This document shows, one piece after another, positions 11,208 through 21,375 of a DNA stretch of 64,000 bases. How positions within the stretch are numbered: position 1 is the stretch's first letter; the number at the start of each line of letters is the position of its first letter. Location: the NCBI GenBank assembly GCA_009869945.1, contig WIXG01000364.1:1-64000 (forward strand), written 5' to 3'. Made by a program: the position numbers and the translations under genes. The notes beneath the pieces were generated by a model. That model was not told where the DNA came from. It saw nothing but the letters and a program-made list of their open reading frames with translations, and did no database searches. This DNA comes from Mesaphorura yosii. Taxonomy: Eukaryota > Arthropoda > Collembola > Poduromorpha > Tullbergiidae.

Positions 11208-12701
11208 ATGGATCCGCTGGAGCCTGGACCACCACAGTTGAACCGTTTTCAGTACTGGCGTATGCTACCAGTGATTGGAGGCACCAACATGATGGCTGCA
11301 ATGGTGTACTCCATCCCTTCTCCATTCTACCCCAAGGAAACCGAATTGAAGGGCCTGTCCGCCTCCGAGTACGGACTTGTTCTTGGCCTGTACCAGTTGA
11401 TACCGTTCATTTCGGCCCCGATATTTGGTAGTTACGTAAGCCAGTCAGTGTACGCTCGAAACAAGACAAGGAGAAGACATTTCTTAAGTTACTAAGTTAT
11501 CAAATTTTCATATTTCAGATGTACCGAAATGACCCACAAATCGTTTACGCTCTCGGAGCCACCCTTCAAGGCAACACAGGCGCGCTGTTCGGGTAAGAAA
11601 TACTGAAATACTGTCATGTTTTGATGTTTTAGTCGGACCGATTTAATATTCGCATTTCTGCCCACAGCCTTCTTGATTGGGTCAATGGGCATGTGAAGCT
11701 TCGCGCCCTTTCCTTCTTTCTTCGAATTCTGGAGGTCATCGGTACCGCGATGCTGTTCACTTCAGCCTGCACCATCGTCACAAAACGAGCTAACGACGCG
11801 GTTGCAGCAACCTTTTCGATGCTTGAGCTCGTGTTTGGCGTTGGGTTCAGCATCGGACCGATCATCAGCGAGGCGCTGTACGTTGTGGGTGGATTCAGGC
11901 TCCCCTTCTTCGTTCTTGGAGGCTTGATCTTCACAGTTGGGCTCCTGCTGCCCGTCTACTTTCGACTGGAGGGAATGAACGACCAATTGGATCCTGCGGC
12001 TGTTGAGGCGAAGGGTTCCTTTAAGAAGTAAGGATTTTTTAAGCTTCTCATGCAGCCTTGCGTCATGCTCCAGACGTTGGCCCTGCTCAATGTTTCCATT
12101 TCCATCTCGTTCATCAACGCAGTTCTGGAGCCACACCTCGGCAATTCCACCTGGAGCCGCTCACTATCGGAGCAGCTTACTTTCTCCCTGGTGTGACGTT
12201 AGCCTTGCTTTTACCTCCGTTCGGCTTCATCTGCGACAGACTCGATGAACCGGCCAGCATGACGCTGCTCGGCATGACGCTGCTCGGCATGACGCTAAGC
12301 TTTGTGTCGATCGGCATGGTTGGTCCAGCGCCGTTTCTACCCGTCGCGCTCGGATCGGGTCTCGCCTTCGTACTGGTGCTGGCTGGACTCTTTCTCTTTG
12401 GCGTGGGCATGCCGATGATTTACATCTCGACGTTTCTGCAAGTGCTGAATGATGCCAAGTTACATTTACTCCTCGACTCCAACGGACTCGCTTCCGGTTG
12501 GCGGACCGGTGGCCTAAATCTTGGCTCTTTCGCCAAACCGGCTCAAGCATTGTCGGAGTCCTGACCGACATTTTCCGCTTCCCGCACGCGACTTATTTCA
12601 TTCTGGGACCCATGCTCATTGCGATGGCTGCAATTTTGGTGTATTTGATCAGAATGGTCAACCCACGCAACAGAAAGGCGCAGTCGAGGAGAGAAAATTG
12701 A
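11208..12701 (+). pseudogene. Decayed tandem copy of the SLC18B1-like transporter
   Basis: Exons corresponding to 11208-11435, 11519-11592 and 11668 onward are readable and match the intact neighbour (YSIPSPFYPKETELKG, LVFGVGFSIGPIISEALY). The frame is then broken. An in-frame TAA lies at 12029-12031, and similarity continues directly through it into LLMQPCVMLQ and AVLEPHL. A one-base shift follows near 12140, where AVLEPHLG changes to FHLEPLTIGA, and another near 12540, where LGSFAKP changes to IVGVLTDIFRFP. A 15-base unit (atgacgctgctcggc) is duplicated at about 12259-12288. A splice reading of the TAA as an intron would need only 27 bases, too short. The damage suggests a pseudogene, with assembly error a less likely alternative. 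The copy has one more intron than the intact gene (11593-11667). Confidence 0.75.
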
Positions 12702-12831
12702 AAAGTGCGACTATAATTTTAATCTAGCAGTATAAATGTTTATTTGCTCCAGACTGGGATTGGGAGATGGGAAATAACATGTGGAGATACGGGGATTAAA
12801 ATCAGATTGATTGATTAATATGTCAAAATCA

Positions 12832-13991
12832 TTACTTCTTCGCCTCCGAGCCATTGTAAGGCTCGAGCAGCATCTTCGAGAAGGCTCTGAGTTGATCCGT
12901 TCCCCGTACCTCGTGCTCCAGGAGCGGAAGCTTTGTGACATTGAAATCTTCGTACAGGTCCGAGATCTGATCCAAATACTTGTTCTGAATTCGTTCTCGA
13001 GCACCGCACAGTCGACAGTGGGTCGTGGGGTCGGGGAACAGCAGCTGATTGACGACGATGTTGTGAATGTCGATGTTGAACTTTGTCAGCTCCTGCACGA
13101 GGCGCTCCGTCTCAAAGACGGAGAGGAATTCAGCGATGCAGACACACACAAACGTCGTCTGGTTCGGATCCCGAAACTGCTCGTTGACGCTGCGAATGAT
13201 GGGCAAAATCTCGTCGAGCTTCTGAGCGAAGCCGTCCACGTTAAAGTCGGAGCCGAAGAGGCGAGTCACCTGCTGCACCATCGGGCCCATCGTGTTCTTG
13301 AGGGACATCATCTTGCCCAGGCCCTTCTCTACTACTTTGGGGAAGGAGAGCAGCCGTAGTGTGTGGCCCGTCGGTGCAGTATCGAAGACGACGACGGAGA
13401 AATGCAGCGAGCGAACCAGCCTGTAATTAATCAGTGATCATAAGAATTCTTTACCCTTATTAACTTACTTGGCTACTATCTTAAAATTAAATTGACGTAC
13501 TTCATAACTTCCGCATAGCTCATGGCCTCGTCAATCCCGGGGAATGCATTCAGAAACTCCTGCATGATTTCCTTGCCAATCTTGACCCCACCGACCTCAT
13601 CCAGGAACTCATCCGGCATTTCATTGTACCCGATGTTAGGGTCAATCTCCATAGCCCACAGATTGTCGAATCCCTTCACTTTGGTTGGCACTTTGCTGAA
13701 TTTCTGGTCAAAGGCATCGGAAATGTTGTGAGCTGGATCCGTCGAGATAATCAGCACCGACTCGCGGACGGCGGCGAGCTGAACCGCCAAACTGCAGCTG
13801 TTGAACAATTTGATACGCTTATCTTCCTGCATTAATCGAAGAATACGCCAATACGCCCTAAATTACTCGTTTGAGTACCTGCAGGTAGTTTTGCCCACGC
13901 CACCTTTTCCTCCGACAAAGATCCATCGCAGACTGGTCTGGTCGACGACATTCTGGAGCGTAGGAGCAAGGTCGGCTGCTGCTTCTGCCAT
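12832..13991 (-). CDS. Get3 / ASNA1 tail-anchored protein targeting ATPase
   Basis: Exons 13879-13991, 13501-13797 and 12832-13420 encode 332 aa, normal for Get3 (TRC40/ASNA1). The P-loop [20 protein letters not shown] is completed by splicing across 13798-13878. Switch motifs ([14 protein letters not shown] and [13 protein letters not shown]) and the zinc-binding Cys pair (CRLCG) of the homodimer are present. The protein is a cytosolic ATPase that carries C-terminal tail-anchored membrane proteins to the ER receptor. The ATG at 13991 gives a standard short N-terminus. Nothing appears lost. Its neighbours, a transporter pseudogene and an FkbM protein, do not suggest functional linkage. Confidence 0.96.
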
Positions 13992-14290
13992 GCTGAATAC
14001 TCTCCAAATGAAATTGAACGCACTGGTGAGCGGCTGATAAGGAAAATCTGGAGCGGGAGCAGACAGATGGTTCGTACCGTACGATTTGCGATTCAAAGAA
14101 GAATTTTACTTCCTGCTCGCCTGAGTTTATTTATTGGTTTTTTCTATTCTTACGTGTATGAAGCACTTCTTCCTATTGAGCTCGAATGAGTTCGTACTTC
14201 GTGCTCAGCGGGCAGACTTTCTGCTCTTGGCCTAGCATGAGACACGGGTAATGAGAAATGAACGTACTGACGAAATGCAAGTCATTTTTA

Positions 14291-15397
14291 TTAATCACTA
14301 TTTATTCCTGGCATTATTGGCATAACTGGCATTGTACTTGCTGCTGCGGTTGAAATCTCCGTATATACAGATTCATGTACAAAAATGTAGTCATTCGCCC
14401 AATTACTCGCGTGGTTGACGGTCGCCTCAACCCGGTACCCGAACCCGGACATGTACTCTATAATCTCCTCACCGGGCACCGAGTTGTGAATGTACTCGAC
14501 GCTCAGCACGCGAATCCGCACCTTGTCGAAGGGAATCGTGCGCAGCACTTCGAACTCGGCGCCCTCCACGTCCAGGCTGAAGTAGTCAACCGTCATCACG
14601 TTGAGAGCCAGGAGGAGCGTGTGCAGAGGCATGCACTGGACACGGATGAGGCGGTCGGTCACTCTACCCTGCTTCGAGTCGGGGTCCACTTCCGAGATCT
14701 TCCCGGTGTTAAACTGCTGGCGAAACATGACGGCGTGCGGGTAGGTTTTGGTCGCGAGGCACACGTTCACCGCGTACGCCTTCCTGCGCTTCTTCTGCAG
14801 CTTTTTGAAGTTGGATGGGTCGGCCTCGACCAGCAGACCGCTCCAGCCCAGCTCCTTCTCAAGATAAAGGGTATTGGAACGCGTTTCTCCGTCCAGGGCG
14901 CCGCATTCGATGAAGAAACCGCCAGTCTACCACAAATCAAGTTCATTATTGACCGGGGCCGGGCGAAAGGAAGAATGAATAACCTGCTGCGGCTGGCTTA
15001 CCATATTTTTGAGCACTCTCACGACGACCTCGGACTGCCCCATACTGGGGTCCAAATCGGGCTCCTTCAGGTTGTAGCTTACATCCGATAACGGCGGTGG
15101 TTGAATCAAGCCGGATTGCAAGACAAAGTCGACTAGTCTGCCATCGTCTTGGTCGATGTGGGTCAGTTTTCCCTCCAATGCCCTTCGAATATCCAATGCT
15201 TGTCCTTCTCCATCATGCCCGGGAGGCTGAAGCCACTCCAATCTCGTGTACGTGTTGTAGATCTGATTAATCTGCACTCCGCCTGCATTGTAGTAGATTG
15301 TGACGACAAGAATTAGGCTCAGAGCAGAAACGGTAAGAAAGTACGACCCGCTGGAGCACCTCCGAAGCAAAGCTGACGCCGGCCGTGGAGTGTGCAT
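14291..15397 (-). CDS. Star-like type II membrane protein with FkbM methyltransferase domain
   Basis: Two exons, 15002-15397 and 14291-14926, encode 343 aa. A short basic cytosolic N-terminus is followed by one hydrophobic anchor at about residues 19-38. A long stem leads to an FkbM-type Rossmann domain beginning GGFFIECGALDGETRSNTLY and containing LGWSGLLVEADP and YFSLDVEGAEFEVL. This is the layout of the arthropod Star family; Drosophila Star is an ER/Golgi protein needed for export of EGFR ligands. Whether such proteins methylate anything is unclear. The SAM-binding glycine motif looks altered (ECGALDG rather than DIGAN.G), as is common in this animal subfamily. Family placement is good; one-to-one orthology with Star is an inference. 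Confidence 0.8.
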
Positions 15398-17587
15398 TCT
15401 AACTACCCAGAATTGGGTCGTAGAGAGACCGCATTAAGTGGGGGACCGAAATAAAGGCGAACTACTCCACGTTCCATGCGCGTACGGCACGGCGCAGATA
15501 AAAGCTTTGAATGCTAAGCACTCATGGTATGGCACTCAAGTTACGAATAAAGCCAAAGCCGAACGCCAGAGACTCCATCCAAACTGAACAATACGGGCGA
15601 GTGTCGATAAGATTAGGAACTCAACAGATTAGCATGTTACAAATGCATTATCGGTAGAATGCTGGTATTTGCTTGTTTGCTTCGCGAGAAGACTGGTGTC
15701 CACACATATTTTATGGCTCATTATTATGGCAAGGATCGTGCATTTATTTATTTACGAATCATGCGCTTATGCTTCAGCTTATGCAAATTACACAATCAAA
15801 GCTTTCCTGATCTTTCAGTAAAATCACAACGAAGCATCAGCTATGAGCAAATACTGGCCAATTCATGCCCGATTTTCATCAGCTTGGAATACGACCAAAC
15901 GATGATTATATGCGAGTACATTGCTGATACGATGGCGCAGGTGTTTCTTCTTTCTTGCACACGCCTTGAATTTGGAATGCTTTTTCATCCAAGTCGTGTC
16001 TGAAATATGATGGACGGAACTCTTGAGAATGGAATGTTCACTTCGGAAAATCGGAGCACAAGAAAATATTAATCAAAAAGTTTTTTTAAAAGTACTTACT
16101 CAGTATTTGTCAGGCTTGCCGATTGGCCTGAATTTCTGTTAATCACAATCTCCCTTGGGCTTGGTTGTTAAATTGGACGGTAGCGATTGCACACGCAAGC
16201 ACAAGCACAAGCGCAAACGGAAGCAGCAATAATTGCAAGGCCCAAAATTAAACTTAATGAATGTGGTTGCATGAGCAAGGCCAGATTGGAATTCACCTTC
16301 GGGTGCGCTGGCGTTGGTGGTGGATCTCACCTGCAAATGTCACCCCAAATTGGAGAGGCACCGCCAAATCCGCCCGAAACTCATTTTTGCAGCCGTAGCT
16401 GGCATGTAACATGCAGCGGCAACATAATAACTTATGTTGCCGTTAGATTATTTATCGCCTCACTTAATCACGTCAATGTAAAATTGCTCCGTTCGTAAAG
16501 ATGATCCATAAATGTGGCGTTTGTGTCGATGCCTGCGGTGTTTAACTCCATCGCTATTAGGATCACCACATTGGAGCCCATGCAGAGTAAGAATCGCTGA
16601 AGAAACATCTCTAAAGATTTTTGGCTTGAAGTATTATTCAGATGGTTCCAATTAAAATAATGCCGGGCGCGAGAATAATTAATTTTGGGGTTTCAACAGT
16701 AGAAACTGACTGACTTCCTCAGTGAAAGGGCTCACGATGGCATTGGATTGTGTGCTTCAAATGTTTCAAAACATGCGGCAAATACAGTCCTCATCCTCAT
16801 GCATAACGAGCACTTAAGGTCTACGTGAAACTGAAATTCCCTCGCAGAGGCACAAAGAATAAAAAAACAGGTCATGATAACCTTAATTACTTAAATATAC
16901 ATATTGTTCCCAATGACCAAAGTTGTCCAGTCCAGCGATGAGATATACGACCAGTCATCAGGTTACTTGTCCAAATACTGATCATCTTGATGCTCGCTGC
17001 TGCAATAATTAGCCTATTTGCCAAAAGCAATCGAGCAGGCAGTGAATTGAGTTAATTAAATAGGACAAGTTCATGAATTATGAATGAGCTCCAGCCAAGC
17101 AGCGCAGCGCCCAGTCAAAGTCAATACCAAAGAAGACGACTCCACTTCTCCACAGCTTGACAGCTGACAAATTGAATTTGGGGGAATTCTGTTTGGTCAT
17201 GCCAAACATGAGAATGAGAAGCATGAGAGTCGAGAGTTATGATTAACTTGTCATTACTCAGCTACAGACAGGATAGAAAACAGAAGATACAGAAGAAAGA
17301 CCGACCGCTGCTGATGCTGATCTCATCCTCCTCCTCAACTTGAGTCGTGACTGAACTGGCAACAATCAATTAGCAAACCACAAAACTACATCTTCAGATG
17401 GGTGCCATAAATCTGCAACTTAATCACCACCACATAACAATAGCCATTACATTACAATGACAGAAGCAAAAAGTGGCCTTGGCTTGACTCTTAGTTTGAA
17501 TGGCATGTTTCTCAACGGATTATAATGTTATCTCGTAATCTCGTTCAGTAATCTGCACGGTTTCGCCGAGTTCAGCCAGCCGCCGAA
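15398..17587. other. Gene-poor AT-rich stretch upstream of MscL
   Basis: About 2.2 kb without a recognisable gene. The longest ATG frame (15659-16003, 114 aa) resembles no family and has no coding-like composition. A perfect 11-base inverted repeat lies at 16417-16442. The last few hundred bases should contain the MscL promoter and leader. Confidence 0.5.
16417..16442. repeat. Short perfect inverted repeat
   Basis: Arms cggcaacataa and ttatgttgccg are exact reverse complements separated by four bases. It could form a small hairpin in non-coding DNA. No terminal repeats or target duplication are evident around it. Confidence 0.6.
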
Positions 17588-18070
17588 ATGGGTTTCAAGG
17601 AGTTTCTGTTCCGGGGCAACCTCATCCAGCTCGCCGTGGCCATCGTCATCGGCGAGGCTTTCGGGAAACTCATCAACGCCTTCACGAGCGGGCTCATTAC
17701 TCCGATCCTCGGAATTTTCGGGGGCACGCCGAGCTTCTCCGATCTGAGCTTCGCCATCAACGGCTCCCGTTTCCTGTATGGTGTGTTTATCGACGCGATC
17801 ATCGCCTTCCTCATCACCGCCGTGACACTGTACTACTGCGTCGTCGTGCCGTCCGACTTTGTCCTTGCGAAAATTATGGACGACGACGATCTGCTCCTCC
17901 GTCCATGCCCGCAGTGCGTGTCGAAGATCAACAAGGACGCGATTCGGTGTCCACACTGCACGTCGTACGTCGCCCCACCGAGCGAAGAGGAAATCATCAA
18001 GCCCGACTCCAGCTCGAGCGGCGGGGGTGGAAAACCAGAAACTAATTTGGAGGTGGAAATGCCTATCTAA
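17588..18070 (+). CDS. MscL-type large-conductance mechanosensitive channel (bacterial family)
   Basis: Single exon, 160 aa, ATG in good context (gccgaaATGg). It has all MscL landmarks: amphipathic start MGFKEFLFRGN, pore-lining TM1 (LAVAIVIGEAFGKLINAF, about residues 14-33), the ITPILG turn, a short periplasmic-type loop and TM2 (about 63-88). After TM2 a zinc-ribbon-like segment has C107, C110, C121 and C124 (PCPQC, then CPHCTS), as in some bacterial MscL proteins, then a Ser/Gly/Pro tail. MscL opens under extreme membrane tension to release osmolytes, and is a bacterial and archaeal family seldom found in eukaryotes. Two overlapping aataaa signals start 58 bases after the stop, and animal genes flank it on the same sequence, arguing for an integrated, transcribed gene. 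Its membrane location in the animal cell is unknown. Confidence 0.92.
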   Translation: MGFKEFLFRGNLIQLAVAIVIGEAFGKLINAFTSGLITPILGIFGGTPSFSDLSFAINGSRFLYGVFIDAIIAFLITAVTLYYCVVVPSDFVLAKIMDDDDLLLRPCPQCVSKINKDAIRCPHCTSYVAPPSEEEIIKPDSSSSGGGGKPETNLEVEMPI

Positions 18071-18561
18071 GGCGATGATGCTCACAAACTTAATTTGCTC
18101 CCGTGTTGTATAATTAAGAACACAGGAAATAAAAATAAAGAAGACGACCGTCCCGTCGAATTGTTGTACCTACGCGTTAATTGACATGGTTTATGCATTT
18201 ATGCGGGTTTATTTTACAATCCGTCAAGGTGAACGGGAAATTCGGACTCCGAGTTAGCAAGGACCATTAAATCTTTAAATATTCTCATCATTCTGAGTCA
18301 GAATTTCACAATTAGTCATTGATCGACGAAACCTTGATTAAAGCAGCAACTTCGTTATTTTGACCATTGTAATTTGGCTATTAATGGCCATTCCTTCATT
18401 CTTCACCAACTTAATTGCCTGGCATGGTTTACCAAATCCTTTACTGAGATTTCAGACTTCAGTCGCAAGAGTAAACTAACGTTTGTCTTATCAGTTGAGC
18501 AACATCAACAACGGAGAGCATTTCTTCCTGTTGGATATTATTGGATTAATTAATCAGCGCA
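18071..18561. other. MscL 3' region and upstream region of the chitin-binding/laminin-like gene
   Basis: MscL poly(A) signals at 18128-18139, then AT-rich sequence leading to the first ATG of the next plus-strand gene. No further gene is seen. Confidence 0.5.
18128..18139 (+). terminator. Polyadenylation signals of the MscL gene
   Basis: Two consecutive aataaa hexamers at 18128-18133 and 18134-18139, 58 bases after the MscL stop. They are the standard eukaryotic cleavage/polyadenylation signal and support transcription by the host. Confidence 0.65.
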
Positions 18562-21098
18562 ATGATGAGTAAGTAAATTGCTTATCGAAAACATTAATCA
18601 GTGTCGTAATTAATTAACTGCATCAACTTACTGATCAATCCACAGATTACGCCCCCTTTCGTGTTCTGATCGTGTTCACAATCGTAACCCTCCTGCTGTT
18701 CGATCTGGCGCAGCTAGCCGAAGCCAGAAGACATCCCCGCTCACGCCGGGGCAGGGCCAAAGCCCTACGAAAACGCCAAATTGAGAATGTCGGGACCACA
18801 CCGACTCCTTACTACCCTGGCTACCGTTCCAGCTCCGCATTCTGCTACGAGGCAGGCGAGGGATACCACCCGAACGAGAAGGACTGCACCCGCTTTATCC
18901 GCTGCATTCGGCAGGGCGTTCGGCGTAGGAACGGAGCCACGATTATGACCCGCTACGACTTTTCTTGCGCTCCGGGCACAGTGTACGACCCGGACATCTT
19001 CGTCTGCAATCACCCGGGCGAAGGAGGCACGCCTGAGGGCTGTGGAGCGCCGCTCCCGGCTCCGGAGCCTGAGCCACTTGACGACACTCCGCCAGAGCCC
19101 CTCGCCGCTCCTCCCATGTCGACGACGATGCCTCCGTGCCATTGCAACATTTCTGGCACACTTCGGGCCACGACAGACTGCGATCCGGAGACGGGCGCCT
19201 GCCTCTGCAAGAAGTACGTCGACGGGGCGGCCTGCGATACATGCAAGCACGCGTACTTCAATTTCGAGGTCGAGAACGAGTACGGCTGCTCTCCGTGCTT
19301 CTGCTTCGGGCACTCGAAGACCTGCAAGTCGGCCGAAGGCTACAATCAGGTTCCAGTCCGCTCGCAGTTCGCAAAGGGATTCGGCAAGTGGACGGCCGAG
19401 GACGAGACAGGAGCTCCGATCGAAATTCAGTGGGTGAAGGACACACAAGAGATTTCTGTCACGGGGACGAGCCCAGGGCAAATAATCTATTACATGACAC
19501 CAACGTCTTATCTCGGCGAGCAGCGACGAAGTTTCAATCGCAATCTGAACTTTACGATGTACGTTAAGAACGCGGACTCAGGCGGCTCTGCCGCCGGATC
19601 CGCCCAGGCGAAGGCGCCAGTCATCATTCTTGAGGGCAGCGGGCTAAAAGCCACGCTGGCCATCAAAAACCAGCCTGGATTCAGCTCTCCCTTCCCCACG
19701 GCTGTCGCCCAAAATTACTCCGTCACAATGCACCCGGACTACGGATGGGAACCGAAGCTGAGCGAGCCTCAGTTCCTGAAGCTGCTCTCCAATCTGACGT
19801 CCTTCAAGATCAAAGGAACCTTCACCCCGCAGGGAACGAGCACCATCGACAACGTGTTCCTGGAAACGGCTCGCAAGCTCCCCGGAGGTCCGCCCGCGGG
19901 CTGGGTTGAGGAGTGCACGTGCCCGGAGGGGTATGTGGGCATGAGCTGCGAGGAGTGTGCAGTCGGATTCATGCGGAAGACGTGTGGGGGCGATCAGCTG
20001 GACGAATGCGTCAAGTGCGACTGTGGTAAGTTGGCGCAATGCAGCGGAAGCGGCCCTGACGAAAACGGAGCCGTGGCCGCTGCTGCGCGAGCGGGCTGCG
20101 GGTGTCCGGAAGCTGCGGTGGCGCCGGCGCCAGCCGAAGCTCCGACGACGACAGCGCCACCTGAAACGACCACGACGGAGCCTCCTCCGCCATGCATATG
20201 CAACGTCACAGGAGCCGTGGGCGAGATGCAGTGCCATCCGGGCACAAGCGACTGCGTCTGCAAGCAGAATGTGCAGGGCCCCGCCTGCGACTTGTGCTCC
20301 GAAGGTTACTTCAACATTGCAGAATCAGACCCGTTTGGGTGCACGCCCTGCTTTTGCTTTGGACACGCGCGAAAGTGCTCTTCGGCCCCGGGCTACAATT
20401 TCCTTCCCGTCCGGAGCGTTTTCGCAAAGGGCTACGGTAAGTGGACTCTGCAGGACTCGAAAGGGACGCCGCTGCAGATTCAGTGGAGCAAACCATCTCA
20501 GGATTTGAAGGCTCCCGCCACGAGCGACGACCAGCAGCTGTACTTCATCGCCCCAGACAGTTATTTGGGCGAACAACGCCGAAGCTTTAACAAGTTCCTG
20601 AATTTCACATTGTACGTCGACAATGCGGATGGGTTCTTCCAAAATAGGGCCGAGGACATTGTCCTCGAGGGGAACGGCCTGCGTGTGGCGCTGGTGGCCT
20701 TCAACGACAACATGCTGCCTGGTATAACGCCTCAGAATTACTCGTTCAGGATCCATCCGGACGCCGGCTGGGAACCGAAACTTAGCGAGTCACAGTTCAT
20801 CAAACTGCTCTCCAAGCTGACTGCACTGAAGATCCGAGCCACGTACAAGCCGAAGGGGACGGGATTCCTGGACAACGTGTTTCTGGAGACGGCTCGCAAG
20901 CTGCCTGGCGGTGAACCTGTTGGCTGGGTGGAGGAGTGCGAGTGTCCTCCGGCCTACGCCGGCCTCAGCTGCGAGGAATGTGCGTCGGGCTACCAGCGAG
21001 CTGAATGCGGTGGAGACTCCTTTTCGGCGTGTGTGCCCTGCGACTGCAGCAGAAAATGTCCGGAGACAGGCGAGGTGCAGAACAAATGCCAGTGCTAA
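18562..21098 (+). CDS. Secreted chitin-binding (CBM14) protein with two laminin EGF / laminin IV modules
   Basis: A tiny first exon (18562-18568) joins 18646-21098, giving about 819 aa. A signal peptide covers about residues 1-29, followed by a basic region with possible furin sites (RRGRAK, RKRQ). A peritrophin-A-type chitin-binding domain at about 69-136 has the six-Cys pattern (FCYEAGEGYHP, DCTRFIRC, FSCAPGTVYDP, VCNHPGE). Then two copies of one module follow: laminin EGF (CHCNISG), a laminin IV domain (SYLGEQRRSFN, LDNVFLETARKLPGG-type ending) and a further laminin EGF. Pro/Thr-rich linkers precede each module. The laminin part resembles laminin gamma/alpha or perlecan modules; CBM14 points to chitinous matrix. 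Likely extracellular, in cuticle, gut lining or basement matrix. Nearly the whole protein is in one exon, unusual for laminin-type genes. Confidence 0.85.
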
Positions 21099-21375
21099 AG
21101 GCCACACGAATTCGAATCATGTCGAATGTCCGAATAAAAGTTCATTTAACAGCAAATGAGTTTATTCAGTTAGTAAAATACATCACACAATTAAGAGCAT
21201 TTCATTTCGGTTTCGATGTTGAGACTAATCCGATGTCAGATACTAAAATAGAAGAGCGAAAAACGCGTCATTATTCACAATTTTATATGGTACACGGCAC
21301 AAATAAGATTTTCAGAGAATCCGAGGCGCACACTTTAGAATAGCTGCCAAAACAAATTCACAAATAAAATATAAA

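Noticed and set aside
12028-12054. Intron that would remove the TAA in the transporter copy
   Set aside because: Would be only 27 bases, far below workable intron size, and similarity to the intact gene continues through it.
12811-13359. 182-aa plus-strand ORF
   Set aside because: Antisense to Get3, which has full homology; the plus frame has no family resemblance.
14375-15091. 238-aa plus-strand ORF
   Set aside because: Antisense to the FkbM/Star-like gene; a long shadow frame caused by high GC in third positions.
15659-16003. 114-aa ATG ORF in the gene-poor region
   Set aside because: No similarity, no signal peptide or domain, and composition like the surrounding AT-rich DNA.
17528-18085. 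185-aa minus-strand ORF
   Set aside because: Exactly antisense to MscL and explained by its codon bias.
18765-19481. 238-aa minus-strand ORF and other frames over the laminin-like gene
   Set aside because: Arg-rich shadow frames in GC-rich coding DNA; the plus frame has domain homology.
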